NCBI GenBank assembly: GCA_964557375.1
Contig: CAZKZZ010000003.1
Coordinates: forward strand, 1 to 64,000
Source of the DNA: CAZKZZ01 sp964557375
GTDB lineage: Bacteria > Spirochaetota > Spirochaetia > SPDA01 > CAZJBZ01
Length of the DNA stretch: 64,000 nt
Direction: 5' to 3'
Part shown: positions 44,109 through 52,198 of the stretch, one piece after another
Layout of the letters: each line of letters begins with the position of its first letter
Position numbering within the stretch: the first letter of the stretch is position 1
Notes under the pieces: model-generated
The model's input: the letters and a program-made list of their open reading frames with translations, nothing else
Database searches by the model: none
Told to the model about the DNA's origin: nothing
Position numbers and translations under genes: made by a program

Positions 44109-45932
44109 TTATTCAGATTCTAAGTTCTTAAAGGGTTTATAAGGTATTCCGGTCCATGCCATTCCCAAATGACCGGAAAATTCAAGCATATTTAGCCGTA
44201 CTCCGTGTACTACCACACTGAGCGCTCCCATTGCGATATTAAGAAGATGTCCGAGAAGAAGGATCAACACTCCACCAATAATACCTATTACCCCTTCTCC
44301 CGCTCCGGCGGCCATTTCATTAAAGCTCCTGGCAATTTCTACTGTAGCAAGCCCTACAGCAAAAAGCCGTATGTACGAAATGATATCTGATAAAGCACTG
44401 ATCCCGTCCAAAAAGAGAGTGAGGAATCCGCCGATTCCGCGAAGAACACCTTTAAAGAAGTTACCTTCCTGTTTACCGAAGAGAAGCACTGTTATGAGCC
44501 CCCCAAAAATCAGATACAGTGCATACTGGGGTACCGGAAACTTTGCGGAACTGAGAACAAGATTTAAGACCACATAGTAAAGGCCTATTACGATGGCAAA
44601 CCATCCCAACTGAGCAAATGCACGTATACGAGGTTTCTTCTTAATTTCGGTAATAAAATTCCAGATATGGGCAATACTGATTTGCACAGTACCGATTATA
44701 AAACAGATATGTTTAACCGTCTCGCTGCTTCGCGGATTAAACGTAGCTATCGGCTCTATTACCAGATAGGAAAGAAAGCTGTTACTACTTACCGCCCCTT
44801 TCCAGCCGAACCAGGTACCGGTAATCGCGCCCCATATAATGGTACAGCTGCTCATCACGAGCAGAAGCGGTATGCCGAGACCTACATTCTCCTTTTTGCG
44901 CAGTTTTTTAAGCAGGACCGCGAAGGTGAAACCGAAAAATATAAATCCGTATCCGGCATCACCGACGATCATTGCAAAGAAAATACTCAAGAAAACGAGA
45001 AAGAAAAAACTGATATCATATTCACGGTAACCGGGGACTGTCCCCAGCATATCAAAGACGGGTTGTATAATCTTTATCCATTTAGGGTTCTCGACCAGAG
45101 TCGGGACCGGATCTTCCGAGCTCGGTTCTTCGAACAGAAGCGCCCATCCTTGTTTGGATGCCTCTTTTTTTAAGGCATCTGTTTTCGGTTGAGGTGAATA
45201 TCCGGATATAAATGCCAGCTCTCCATCTTCCTGCATGTTTGCGTGAGCTCTTTCGAACTGTATCCGAAGGTCAACACTCTCCATATTTTTTTCAAAAGAG
45301 CTGCGGTAGTGTGCGATGTCGCGTATGCGGGCGGTTATCGATTCTAATTTTTCATCGATGATATCCATTTCTTCCCGCAGTTCAGATATTCCGGCTTCCG
45401 GAATCGAAAATTGATTGTCTTCGATAATATTTTCCGGGTTGAGAAAAACAGCAGCAGCTAAAATGGCAGCCTTAGAGCGAGCCACAATAAAAACATAACC
45501 CTGCTCTTCGAGCGACTGCAATGTATCAGGAGCAATCGAGTACAACCGTATAAATACCCCCTGTTTCTCGAGTGTACGTATTTCTTTAGGATCGAACCGG
45601 CCCCACCCCGCTAATCGTTCTGTTTCCCGTTTGAGCTTGTCCTTTTTATCCTGAAGGCTCCGCTGTTCCTCGTATAACCGGTTAACCTCTTCGGCAAATT
45701 CAACTGTATCTTCCTGGTTCAGTATTTCTGCATTCGGGTCCGCGTATTCCGGGGGGAGCAACATCATCGTGCGCTCGAGATAGTTGTACGTTTCGATCAA
45801 TTTCTCGAGATTTGCGGTTGATGCATCGCCGATTTCGAGATGAAGTATTCCGAGTTTTCTTAATTGTTCTAATGTCTCCTTCTTTTCCGTGTTCATGGTG
45901 ATCAAGGAGACTTTTTGCATCGGCACAATCAT
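44109..45932 (-). CDS. atpI: V/A-type ATP synthase subunit I (stator/membrane subunit a)
   Basis: A 607-residue protein with a cytoplasmic N-terminal half containing coiled-coil stretches (about 60-130 and 195-240) and a membrane C-terminal half with about seven to eight helices (from about 300). The helix SDIISYIRLFAVGLATVEIA carries the essential arginine of the ion path, followed by LGHLLNIAMGALSVVVHGVR. The family forms the two half-channels next to the rotor ring. It lies 6 nt after subunit D and 21 nt before K. Normal organisation for spirochaetes. Confidence 0.94.
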   Translation of the reverse strand: MIVPMQKVSLITMNTEKKETLEQLRKLGILHLEIGDASTANLEKLIETYNYLERTMMLLPPEYADPNAEILNQEDTVEFAEEVNRLYEEQRSLQDKKDKLKRETERLAGWGRFDPKEIRTLEKQGVFIRLYSIAPDTLQSLEEQGYVFIVARSKAAILAAAVFLNPENIIEDNQFSIPEAGISELREEMDIIDEKLESITARIRDIAHYRSSFEKNMESVDLRIQFERAHANMQEDGELAFISGYSPQPKTDALKKEASKQGWALLFEEPSSEDPVPTLVENPKWIKIIQPVFDMLGTVPGYREYDISFFFLVFLSIFFAMIVGDAGYGFIFFGFTFAVLLKKLRKKENVGLGIPLLLVMSSCTIIWGAITGTWFGWKGAVSSNSFLSYLVIEPIATFNPRSSETVKHICFIIGTVQISIAHIWNFITEIKKKPRIRAFAQLGWFAIVIGLYYVVLNLVLSSAKFPVPQYALYLIFGGLITVLLFGKQEGNFFKGVLRGIGGFLTLFLDGISALSDIISYIRLFAVGLATVEIARSFNEMAAGAGEGVIGIIGGVLILLLGHLLNIAMGALSVVVHGVRLNMLEFSGHLGMAWTGIPYKPFKNLESE

Positions 45933-45938
45933 TTTGCG

Positions 45939-46532
45939 TTACACCTTCTTGATTTTGTTCTTGGCTATTTTCCCGCGGACTACCGCTGCTGTTTGTTGAT
46001 CGCCTAGATAAATCGTAATCTGGCGTATGTTTTCTTTTGTCTCGGGTATTTTTACTTTTTCAAACAGATTTACCCGCTGAGTGGTAATTCTCAGTTCTTC
46101 ACTGAGCCGGTCTATCTGTTCCTGCAGACAAGTCAATTCCTCATCTATCTCGATTAATTTCTTTATGTATTCGATGCCGGTATCAACCCACAACGGCATT
46201 TCAAAAAGATTGTATGAAATATCTTCGAATGTGATGCTGTCGAAAACGGGAATATCCACCCCCGCAATATTACCGGTTTCTCTTCGCAATTCTTTTATCT
46301 TTACTAAGTCTTTTATACCGACCCGTTCACCAAAAACATCGATCCAATCAAAAAGCTCTTCATAATAAGCATCTCTCTCTTTAGTCTTTTTTCTCAACCG
46401 GGCTTCGGTTTGACGTATGACCATCTGCAGCTGCTGTTTTTTTAATGTCAGCGTGGGCAGGAATCGTTCAAACCGTTTCAAGGCGTCCTTTTGCTTTTTG
46501 AGTTCGTTCTTAGTGTACTTTACCTTTGCCAT
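45939..46532 (-). CDS. atpD: V/A-type ATP synthase subunit D (central shaft)
   Basis: A 197-residue, mostly helical protein whose start (KYTKNELKKQKDALKRFERF) and end (RVNLFEKVKIPETKENIRQI) are typical of subunit D, the antiparallel coiled-coil central stalk that rotates in the A3B3 head. It lies 3 nt after subunit B and 6 nt before subunit I. The F subunit that normally binds D is not encoded in this operon. Confidence 0.95.
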   Translation of the reverse strand: MAKVKYTKNELKKQKDALKRFERFLPTLTLKKQQLQMVIRQTEARLRKKTKERDAYYEELFDWIDVFGERVGIKDLVKIKELRRETGNIAGVDIPVFDSITFEDISYNLFEMPLWVDTGIEYIKKLIEIDEELTCLQEQIDRLSEELRITTQRVNLFEKVKIPETKENIRQITIYLGDQQTAAVVRGKIAKNKIKKV

Positions 46533-46535
46533 ATA

Positions 46536-47843
46536 CTACGAAACCTGCGTCTCTTTCGGCCAGTACTGTTTTACAAGTTCAGTCCTCAAGCCTGTTTCCT
46601 CGGGAGTCAAACATTCAGCAAGAATTTCCCACCCTTTATCCAGTGCTTTCTCTAAGGGTATATTAACGGAGAGGTCCATCATCTCCCGTTCAAAAAGCTC
46701 TCCGTATTTGAGCAGTTTATTGTCCCAATCCGACATTCGAAATCCCATGGATTTCTTTTCCAAAGACTCCTGATAATTAGCGTATAATTTTATCATGCCG
46801 TCCATGAGAGGCCGGTGGTCTTCACGGGTGTCTTTATTTACCTGCTGTTTGAGCCGGGAGAGAGAACCGAACGGTTCGATCCTCCCATTTCGAAGATAAA
46901 ACTGCCCTTCAGTAATGTACCCCGTGTTGTCGGGAATCGGATGGGTAACATCATCCCCGGGCATCGTGGTTGCAGCAAGTATGGTAATCGATCCGGCACC
47001 TTCAAAATCGACGGCTTTCTCGTACCGTGAGGCTAATTGACTATATAAATCTCCCGGATAACCGCGGTTTGAGGGCACCTGCTCCATGGTAATAGCAATC
47101 TCTTTCATGGCATCGGCGAAGTTCGTCATATCGGTCAGTAGGACAAGGACCTTTTTCCCGTCCAAAGCAAATCGCTCGGCAACAGCCAAGGAGAGGTCCG
47201 GAACAAGCAGACTTTCTACAACAGGGTCGGCGGCCGTATGCACGAAAAAGATAGTTCGGTTCAAAGCACCGCCCTCTTCAAGGGTGTCTCGAAAATAGAG
47301 ATAATCGTCGTACTTGAGTCCGATTCCTCCTAAAATAATCATATCGACTTCCGCTTGCATGGCAATACGAGCGAGAAGCGGATTGTATGGTTCTCCCGAG
47401 ACTGAGAAGATAGGCAACTTCTGTGATACGACTAAGGAATTGAACACGTCAATCATAGGGATTCCGGTACGGATCATATTTCGGGGAATAATACGCATAG
47501 CCGGGTTGACCGAAGGTCCTCTAATTTCAATGACATTTTCGGTAAGCTCGGGACCATTATCACGAGGACGTCCGCTGCCGTCGAAAATTCTTCCTAGCAG
47601 GTTCTCAGAAAATGAAACCTGCATGGGGTGTCCTAAAAACCGTACTTCATCACCGGTGGAAATTCCTCTTCCTCCCGCGTATACCTGAAGCGCGACTTTA
47701 TCTTTGTTTAGGCGGATTACTTCCGCAAGGGAAGTGGTGTGGGAGGATTTTACTTCCGCCAAATGGCCGTATAACACTCCTTCAGCGGTAACTGTGATTA
47801 CATTCCCTGCAATTTCTTCAATTTTACTGTAAATCTTTCTCAT
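46536..47843 (-). CDS. atpB: V/A-type ATP synthase subunit B (non-catalytic head)
   Basis: A 435-residue head subunit. The family regions IRTGIPMIDVFNSLVVSQKL and ISTGDEVRFLG are clear; in place of a catalytic P-loop it has PIFSVSGEPYN, as expected for the non-catalytic nucleotide-binding subunit. The SRYEKAVDFEGAGSITILAA region and the following PGDDVTHPIPDNTGYITEGQ match the C-terminal half of the nucleotide-binding domain. It lies 3 nt from both A and D. Confidence 0.97.
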   Translation of the reverse strand: MRKIYSKIEEIAGNVITVTAEGVLYGHLAEVKSSHTTSLAEVIRLNKDKVALQVYAGGRGISTGDEVRFLGHPMQVSFSENLLGRIFDGSGRPRDNGPELTENVIEIRGPSVNPAMRIIPRNMIRTGIPMIDVFNSLVVSQKLPIFSVSGEPYNPLLARIAMQAEVDMIILGGIGLKYDDYLYFRDTLEEGGALNRTIFFVHTAADPVVESLLVPDLSLAVAERFALDGKKVLVLLTDMTNFADAMKEIAITMEQVPSNRGYPGDLYSQLASRYEKAVDFEGAGSITILAATTMPGDDVTHPIPDNTGYITEGQFYLRNGRIEPFGSLSRLKQQVNKDTREDHRPLMDGMIKLYANYQESLEKKSMGFRMSDWDNKLLKYGELFEREMMDLSVNIPLEKALDKGWEILAECLTPEETGLRTELVKQYWPKETQVS

Positions 47844-47846
47844 AGC

Positions 47847-49625
47847 TTAAGCCTCAACTCTTTCTTTTTCGAGCACTTCCTTTGCCTTTTCATCAATTCC
47901 GATTTTTTTACTCTCGAGCATATCCTTTATCTCGTTCTCGAGTCTGGCAAATTCGTCGGATTTCCATTCGCAGCCGTTATAATCGATATATTTTTGGCGT
48001 AATTGATTAAAATATGTGCGGGCTTCATCCTTATTTTCGAGCTGAAAACGGGATGCTAATATTTCTAAAACGAGCTCAAAAATGTGTCTTTGCCGTTCTA
48101 TAGTAACTGCAGCGTCTATCGGATCGAAGGCATCCTGCTGTATATAAGCACTATCTAAAAAATCACTCTTGAGAAAGAGGATATAATCATCAAGACTGGT
48201 CCCCTCTTCTCCGACAACCTTCATCATTTGATCGACTTCATTTCCTCTGAACAGGATATCTCTGGCATAATCGGTTTTCTCCTTGTCTACGGCACCTTCG
48301 TATTTGCTCCAGCTTTCCAGAGGATGTATAGCGGGATACTTACGGGCATCGGAGCGTTCCCGGGAAAGGCCGTGAAAAGCCCCAACTACTTTCAGGGTGG
48401 CCTGAGTAACCGGTTCTTCAAAGTTTCCGCCCGCCGGACTTACGGTCCCGCCGATAGTTACGGAGCCGGTCGAACCGTCCTTCAGCCGGACAACCCCCGC
48501 CCGTTCATAAAAATTGGCGATAACGGATTCGAGATAAGCCGGGAATGCTTCTTCGCCGGGGATCTCTTCGAGTCTTCCGGACATCTCTCTCATAGCCTGG
48601 GCCCATCGGGAAGTAGAATCTGCAAGGAGGAGTATATTCAGTCCCATCTGCCGGTAGTATTCCGCAAGGGTCACAGCCGTATATACCGACGCTTCACGGG
48701 CTGCGACCGGCATGGATGAAGTATTGCAGATGATGACCGTCCGTTCCATGAGAGTACGGCCTGTTCGGGGATCGAGAAGTTCGGGAAACTCTCGAAGCGT
48801 TTCCACAACCTCTCCTGCCCGTTCTCCGCAGGCGGCGATGATGACTATGTCTACTTCCGCGTTTCTGCTGGTAATTTGCTGTAAAACAGTTTTGCCGGCG
48901 CCGAAAGGTCCGGGGATGCAGTACGTACCGCCTCGGGCAACCGGAATAAACGTATCGATAAGCCTGATTTTGGTTACCATCGGCTCGGTTGGTTTCAACC
49001 GCTGATCGTAGCAGTCGATCGCCCGTTTTACCGGCCATTCAAACCTCATTGTGACGGGAACAACATTTCCGTCGCTGTCTTCGAGTTCGGCGATCGTCTC
49101 TGTTATTTTATATTTCCCTTTTTCTATAATCTTTTTTACCGTATACGTATCGTAGAAATTAAACGGGACCATAATTCGATGTTCAAAGATACCTTCCGGG
49201 ACGGTCCCTAAGGTTTCGGCCCTGGTTACTGTATCACCCACCGACACTTTCGGGGTAAAATCCCATTCGGTCTCTTCCGAAAGTGCGGTCAGATACACCC
49301 CTCTGTCTAAAAAGAACCCGCACTGTTCGGCCAGTTCAGGGAGAGGATTCTGCAGACCGTCGTAGATCTGCTGGAGCAGCCCGGGACCGAGTTCAACTGC
49401 TAAGAGTTCTTTTGAAAACTCCACAGGGTATCCAATTCCGATTCCCTCCGTCATCTCGAAAACTTGCAGCTCGACAGTATTTCCTCGAATACGAATTACT
49501 TCCGATTTTAGCCGCTTTTCACCCAACAACACGTAGCCGACTTCGTTGAGCGAAACATCGCCGTCGACTTCCGCGGTAATCATATTTCCATTTACACCAA
49601 TAATTTTTCCCTTGGTTTCTTCCAT
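47847..49625 (-). CDS. atpA: V/A-type ATP synthase subunit A (catalytic head)
   Basis: The catalytic subunit: Walker A GPFGAGKTVLQQ (about residue 230), a glutamate-bearing CGERAGEVVETLREF, Walker B NILLLADSTSRWA and the non-homologous bulge insert (about 110-190) that distinguishes A subunits from F1-beta. 592 residues. ATG 49625 (MEETKGKIIGVNGN) is preferred to one five codons upstream because GGAG is seven bases before it and the family starts with this strand. The next gene upstream (DUF2764) ends 4 nt before it. Confidence 0.97.
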   Translation of the reverse strand: MEETKGKIIGVNGNMITAEVDGDVSLNEVGYVLLGEKRLKSEVIRIRGNTVELQVFEMTEGIGIGYPVEFSKELLAVELGPGLLQQIYDGLQNPLPELAEQCGFFLDRGVYLTALSEETEWDFTPKVSVGDTVTRAETLGTVPEGIFEHRIMVPFNFYDTYTVKKIIEKGKYKITETIAELEDSDGNVVPVTMRFEWPVKRAIDCYDQRLKPTEPMVTKIRLIDTFIPVARGGTYCIPGPFGAGKTVLQQITSRNAEVDIVIIAACGERAGEVVETLREFPELLDPRTGRTLMERTVIICNTSSMPVAAREASVYTAVTLAEYYRQMGLNILLLADSTSRWAQAMREMSGRLEEIPGEEAFPAYLESVIANFYERAGVVRLKDGSTGSVTIGGTVSPAGGNFEEPVTQATLKVVGAFHGLSRERSDARKYPAIHPLESWSKYEGAVDKEKTDYARDILFRGNEVDQMMKVVGEEGTSLDDYILFLKSDFLDSAYIQQDAFDPIDAAVTIERQRHIFELVLEILASRFQLENKDEARTYFNQLRQKYIDYNGCEWKSDEFARLENEIKDMLESKKIGIDEKAKEVLEKERVEA

Positions 49626-49629
49626 GAAT

Positions 49630-50163
49630 CTACTCCACACTCACGATTGATTCGTATATTTGGTCGAATTGTTCTTTGCCATACTCTTTTTGGAACAAGG
49701 CCTTTCTCTCCAGTAGCTGTAATTTTAAGTAATAGAGTATGAGTTTCTCTATCTCAAAAAAATAGTTTACTTCAAGTTCTTCATACAGGTCCCAACGGGA
49801 ATGCATAAGCGTAAGCTCACCCTGCAGCGGATAACTTTGATTAAACGCCTCTCTCGCCGCTTCTTTTGCTTCCGGAATATTTTCCGCGGATACCGCATCT
49901 TGGGTCTCAATCCCCATTTTCTGGCTGCGGAGAACCGCCAATTCATTCCGCACGGTTTTCTCCCATTGAGACACCGTATTAAGCACTCGATTTGTGTAAT
50001 TTTTGTATAAAAGCTGTTCAAAAGAGGCGGATTGAAGCAGTTCGTAATCTTTCTGTGATGCTTGACGCCGGCAGAGATCAAGATACTCATCCGTCTCTAT
50101 AGTCTTTTCAGTATCAAAGGAGAGAAAAGGAAGTGATGCGACAATATAGTAGTATTGACTCAA
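49630..50163 (-). CDS. DUF2764 protein of the V-ATPase operon
   Basis: A 177-residue protein that occupies the second position in spirochaetal and Bacteroidetes V-ATPase operons and belongs, by position and the N-terminal YYYIVASLPFLSFD pattern, to DUF2764. It is helical and charged with no membrane segment. Because subunit C (the central adaptor) is missing from these operons, this protein has been considered a diverged subunit C; its FDTEKTIETDEYLDLCRR region does not prove it. It lies 13 nt after subunit E. Confidence 0.82.
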   Translation of the reverse strand: MSQYYYIVASLPFLSFDTEKTIETDEYLDLCRRQASQKDYELLQSASFEQLLYKNYTNRVLNTVSQWEKTVRNELAVLRSQKMGIETQDAVSAENIPEAKEAAREAFNQSYPLQGELTLMHSRWDLYEELEVNYFFEIEKLILYYLKLQLLERKALFQKEYGKEQFDQIYESIVSVE

Positions 50164-50176
50164 GTGAGATTACCTC

Positions 50177-50785
50177 TTAAGTAAGTGCTTTTTCCATAAT
50201 TTCTTTTAATCTTGGATTCAACAATTCGGAAAGGTTTTCTGCCAATCCTTCTCCTGAAAAGTTGTAATAAGCTGAACCGTCTTTTTCAGCAATATAGAAT
50301 CCCGATTTGACTCCTCGAAACGGCTTGACTTCTACACCCTTTTTCATCTCTTCCGCTAACGCTGCTTTCAGCTTTTTTTCGAGCTTATCGAATTGTTCTT
50401 CAGAGATGAGTACGGAAAGATTTCCTGTGTGTTCTTTGCTCCAGTTCTTCAAGATCATAGAAACAGATTCCGCTACAACATCATCGCTTAAGCTATTATC
50501 CACTTCCTGCTTTACAACTGAGTCGAACAGCACTGTGATCTTTTTCTCGAGCGTTAAAAGGAGGTCCCTCCCGGCTTGGGTGAGGGCTTCTTCGCCGCTT
50601 TGTCGTAATTTTTCTGCTTCCTTTTTTGCATCCGCGACTATTTTGTCCGCCTTATTTTGAGCGTCCGCGGTAATCTGTTTCGCTTGCTTTTCAGCCTCTT
50701 CGGTTATCTGCTTCGCCTGTTCCTCAGCGTTTTTAACACCTTCCGATTTTATCTTGTCGATCAATTCCTGTAATTGCGATTCCAT
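50177..50785 (-). CDS. atpE: V/A-type ATP synthase subunit E (peripheral stalk)
   Basis: A 202-residue peripheral-stalk subunit. The first 90 residues are a long uninterrupted helix rich in Ala, Lys, Glu and Gln (AEEQAKQITEEAEKQAKQIT), and the C-terminal globular half has GVKSGFYIAEKDGSAYYNFS, both typical of subunit E. Its usual partner, subunit G, is not encoded nearby. It is the first gene of the ATPase operon, with AGAGG before the ATG and a promoter upstream at 50818-50846. Confidence 0.93.
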   Translation of the reverse strand: MESQLQELIDKIKSEGVKNAEEQAKQITEEAEKQAKQITADAQNKADKIVADAKKEAEKLRQSGEEALTQAGRDLLLTLEKKITVLFDSVVKQEVDNSLSDDVVAESVSMILKNWSKEHTGNLSVLISEEQFDKLEKKLKAALAEEMKKGVEVKPFRGVKSGFYIAEKDGSAYYNFSGEGLAENLSELLNPRLKEIMEKALT

Positions 50786-50817
50786 ACAAACCTCTTTACA
50801 TGCTTTGATTTCTAAAA

Positions 50818-50846
50818 ACTGTAACTAATATATCTAATAGAATCAA
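50818..50846 (-). promoter_or_regulatory. Probable promoter of the V-ATPase operon
   Basis: On the minus strand: TTGATT (50846-50841), a 17-base spacer and TACAGT (50823-50818). The leader to the atpE ATG would be about 27 bases with AGAGG in it. The region is AT-rich and other -10-like strings (TATATT) occur, so the exact site is uncertain. Confidence 0.45.
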
Positions 50847-50860
50847 TAATATAGCCTCCC

Positions 50861-50870
50861 TTACCGGTAA
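50861..50870. promoter_or_regulatory. Perfect 10-bp palindrome TTACCGGTAA
   Basis: TTACCGGTAA reads the same on both strands and lies 14 bases upstream of the proposed -35 of the ATPase promoter. It could be an operator half or part of the terminator region; no known regulator is matched. Confidence 0.25.
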
Positions 50871-50906
50871 AAAAAAGCCATTTTTCTCGTTACATGAAGC
50901 TTTTTT
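50869..50906 (-). terminator. Intrinsic terminator after the 51-kb gene cluster
   Basis: On the minus strand AAAAAAGC, then CAT, pair with ATG, then GCTTTTTT around a loop, ending in a run of eight T. It lies just after the stop at 50911 and before the ATPase promoter. The stem is AU-rich but the U-tract is good. Confidence 0.55.
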
Positions 50907-50910
50907 CACC

Positions 50911-51309
50911 TTATAGCGAACCCAAACTCAAGTCCCCATGAACTTTAATAACGTTTCCGTCTTTGTGTATTTTTAAATTCTTCCCAGGAAATGCCGTGGG
51001 TAGTTCTCTTTTTAACATTTTTATTACATCTTCATCAATCCGCTTCCGGACAGATTCAGGCACATTCTCCAGAGTTACCATATCCACATCCACGACATAT
51101 CCCCGACCGTATTCCGAACCGTATCCGGCAGTAAAAGAAGCTCCGATGCTGAAAAGCCCGTCGTGTGATTTGTTCGCTGTCGTCCCTCTCTCCGGACGTG
51201 AGGGATGGAGAATATACTTCCTTCCATAGGTATCCTCGAGATATATATCAATCTTGTCCAGGATTTGTTTTAACTTCTTCTCCCAGGCAACTAATTTCGG
51301 ATGGCGCAT
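50911..51309 (-). CDS. Unknown small protein, 132 residues
   Basis: From ATG 51309 (MRHPKLVAWEKKLKQILDKI) the product is an alpha/beta protein of 132 residues with an N-terminal amphipathic helix, GRKYILHPSRPERG, a glycine/tyrosine-rich GYGSEYGRGYVVDVDMVTL segment and a charged helix VPESVRKRIDEDVIKMLKRE. No family is recognised and there is no signal peptide. The frame is open 30 codons further upstream, but the upstream gene stops one base before this ATG (TAACATG), so the shorter start is preferred. It is last in the unit of three small genes. Confidence 0.6.
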   Translation of the reverse strand: MRHPKLVAWEKKLKQILDKIDIYLEDTYGRKYILHPSRPERGTTANKSHDGLFSIGASFTAGYGSEYGRGYVVDVDMVTLENVPESVRKRIDEDVIKMLKRELPTAFPGKNLKIHKDGNVIKVHGDLSLGSL

Positions 51310-51310
51310 G

Positions 51311-51970
51311 TTACCATCGAACTTCCCACACCACTTCAGTGTTGTTTTCCAACAGCTCAGGGATGGATGTCGTAAAAAAGATAGTACGGCCGTTGTCACT
51401 TACAGTACCGATGTTGGAATCTGTAATCGGGGCCGGTGTGTTCAATGTAAACTCGAGTGTATAATCGTTGAAATATGTATGTATCATCGTCATTGTATCC
51501 GGGTCCACCTGCTGTTCTGTGCCGGAAAACAATCGATATCGAAAGACTGTTTCGTTTCCGTCCTGCTCTAAGGTAAAGGATTCTTCCTCTTGTGAGGTGC
51601 TGAACAGTCCTGATAGTGCTTCGACCGAATCGAAACGAAAGTTTGCATTAATATAGACATTTTGTTCATCTTCATTCTGGTCACTCGAGATGAGAGAAAT
51701 GCCGTCCGTATTGGCAACGGTCCTTTCTAAATCATCATTATTTACCGGAAGAGGAACGAGCGGGTCTTTCTCGTCCAACCGTCCGAGGTGGGCCACTTTA
51801 TGCGATATTCGGTACGAAAGATCAACGGTCCCTGTCCCGTCTTCCCGTATTGTAATGCTCGACTTTACCCCGATACACGCATTGAAGAGGAGAAGTACTG
51901 CTACGACGGTCATTGAGTAAATGAATATCCGGAACACTTTTTTTTGTTTGGTGCACTTAGAGGGCATCAT
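51311..51970 (-). CDS. Lipoprotein of unknown function
   Basis: A basic N-terminus and membrane segment are followed by lipobox LLFNAC (cysteine about residue 32), then IGVKSSITIREDGTGTVDLS and a beta-rich body of about 190 residues. The ITIREDGTGTVDLSYRIS pattern resembles small secreted proteins with an IxxDGSGxxxxxY start that are common in several phyla but have no known function. The start is one of two adjacent ATG (51970, 51967) lying inside the end of the upstream gene; AGAGGA is about ten bases away. Confidence 0.65.
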   Translation of the reverse strand: MMPSKCTKQKKVFRIFIYSMTVVAVLLLFNACIGVKSSITIREDGTGTVDLSYRISHKVAHLGRLDEKDPLVPLPVNNDDLERTVANTDGISLISSDQNEDEQNVYINANFRFDSVEALSGLFSTSQEEESFTLEQDGNETVFRYRLFSGTEQQVDPDTMTMIHTYFNDYTLEFTLNTPAPITDSNIGTVSDNGRTIFFTTSIPELLENNTEVVWEVRW

Positions 51971-52157
51971 CTTCACTTTCTTCCTCTGGCTGTTTTTGTG
52001 GAATCTTCTTTTTTTTCACCTGTACCTTTTTTACTGTCACCGGCCTCTTGTCCAGCGATGCTAATTTGAAAACAAGAGGAATAATAAACAGTAATGCCGC
52101 GACAACCGCAATAAACTCCCATGAACTGAACAGTTTCTTGATAAGTTCCATCGGCAT
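51957..52157 (-). CDS. Small single-pass membrane protein
   Basis: 66 residues: one membrane helix (about 14-32, EFIAVVAALLFIIPLVFKL), then a basic stretch (VKKVQVKKKKIPQKQ) and an acidic end (EEESEDDAL). Not recognised. There is no ribosome site before the ATG; the promoter at 52164-52192 would start the transcript at the ATG itself. The 3' end overlaps the lipoprotein gene by 14 nt, which supports it being a real gene in an operon of three. Confidence 0.6.
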   Translation of the reverse strand: MPMELIKKLFSSWEFIAVVAALLFIIPLVFKLASLDKRPVTVKKVQVKKKKIPQKQPEEESEDDAL

Positions 52158-52163
52158 AAGAAC

Positions 52164-52192
52164 AGAATAACTGTTTATAGAAAAAGAGGCAA
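52164..52192 (-). promoter_or_regulatory. Promoter placed for a leaderless transcript
   Basis: On the minus strand: TTGCCT (52192-52187), 17-base spacer, TATTCT (52169-52164), then six bases (GTTCTT) and the ATG at 52157. There is no Shine-Dalgarno sequence between. Confidence 0.45.
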
Positions 52193-52198
52193 TCGTCC

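Noticed and set aside
44667..45173. 168-codon open frame opposite subunit I
   Set aside because: Shadow of a conserved membrane protein gene; composition is not protein-like.
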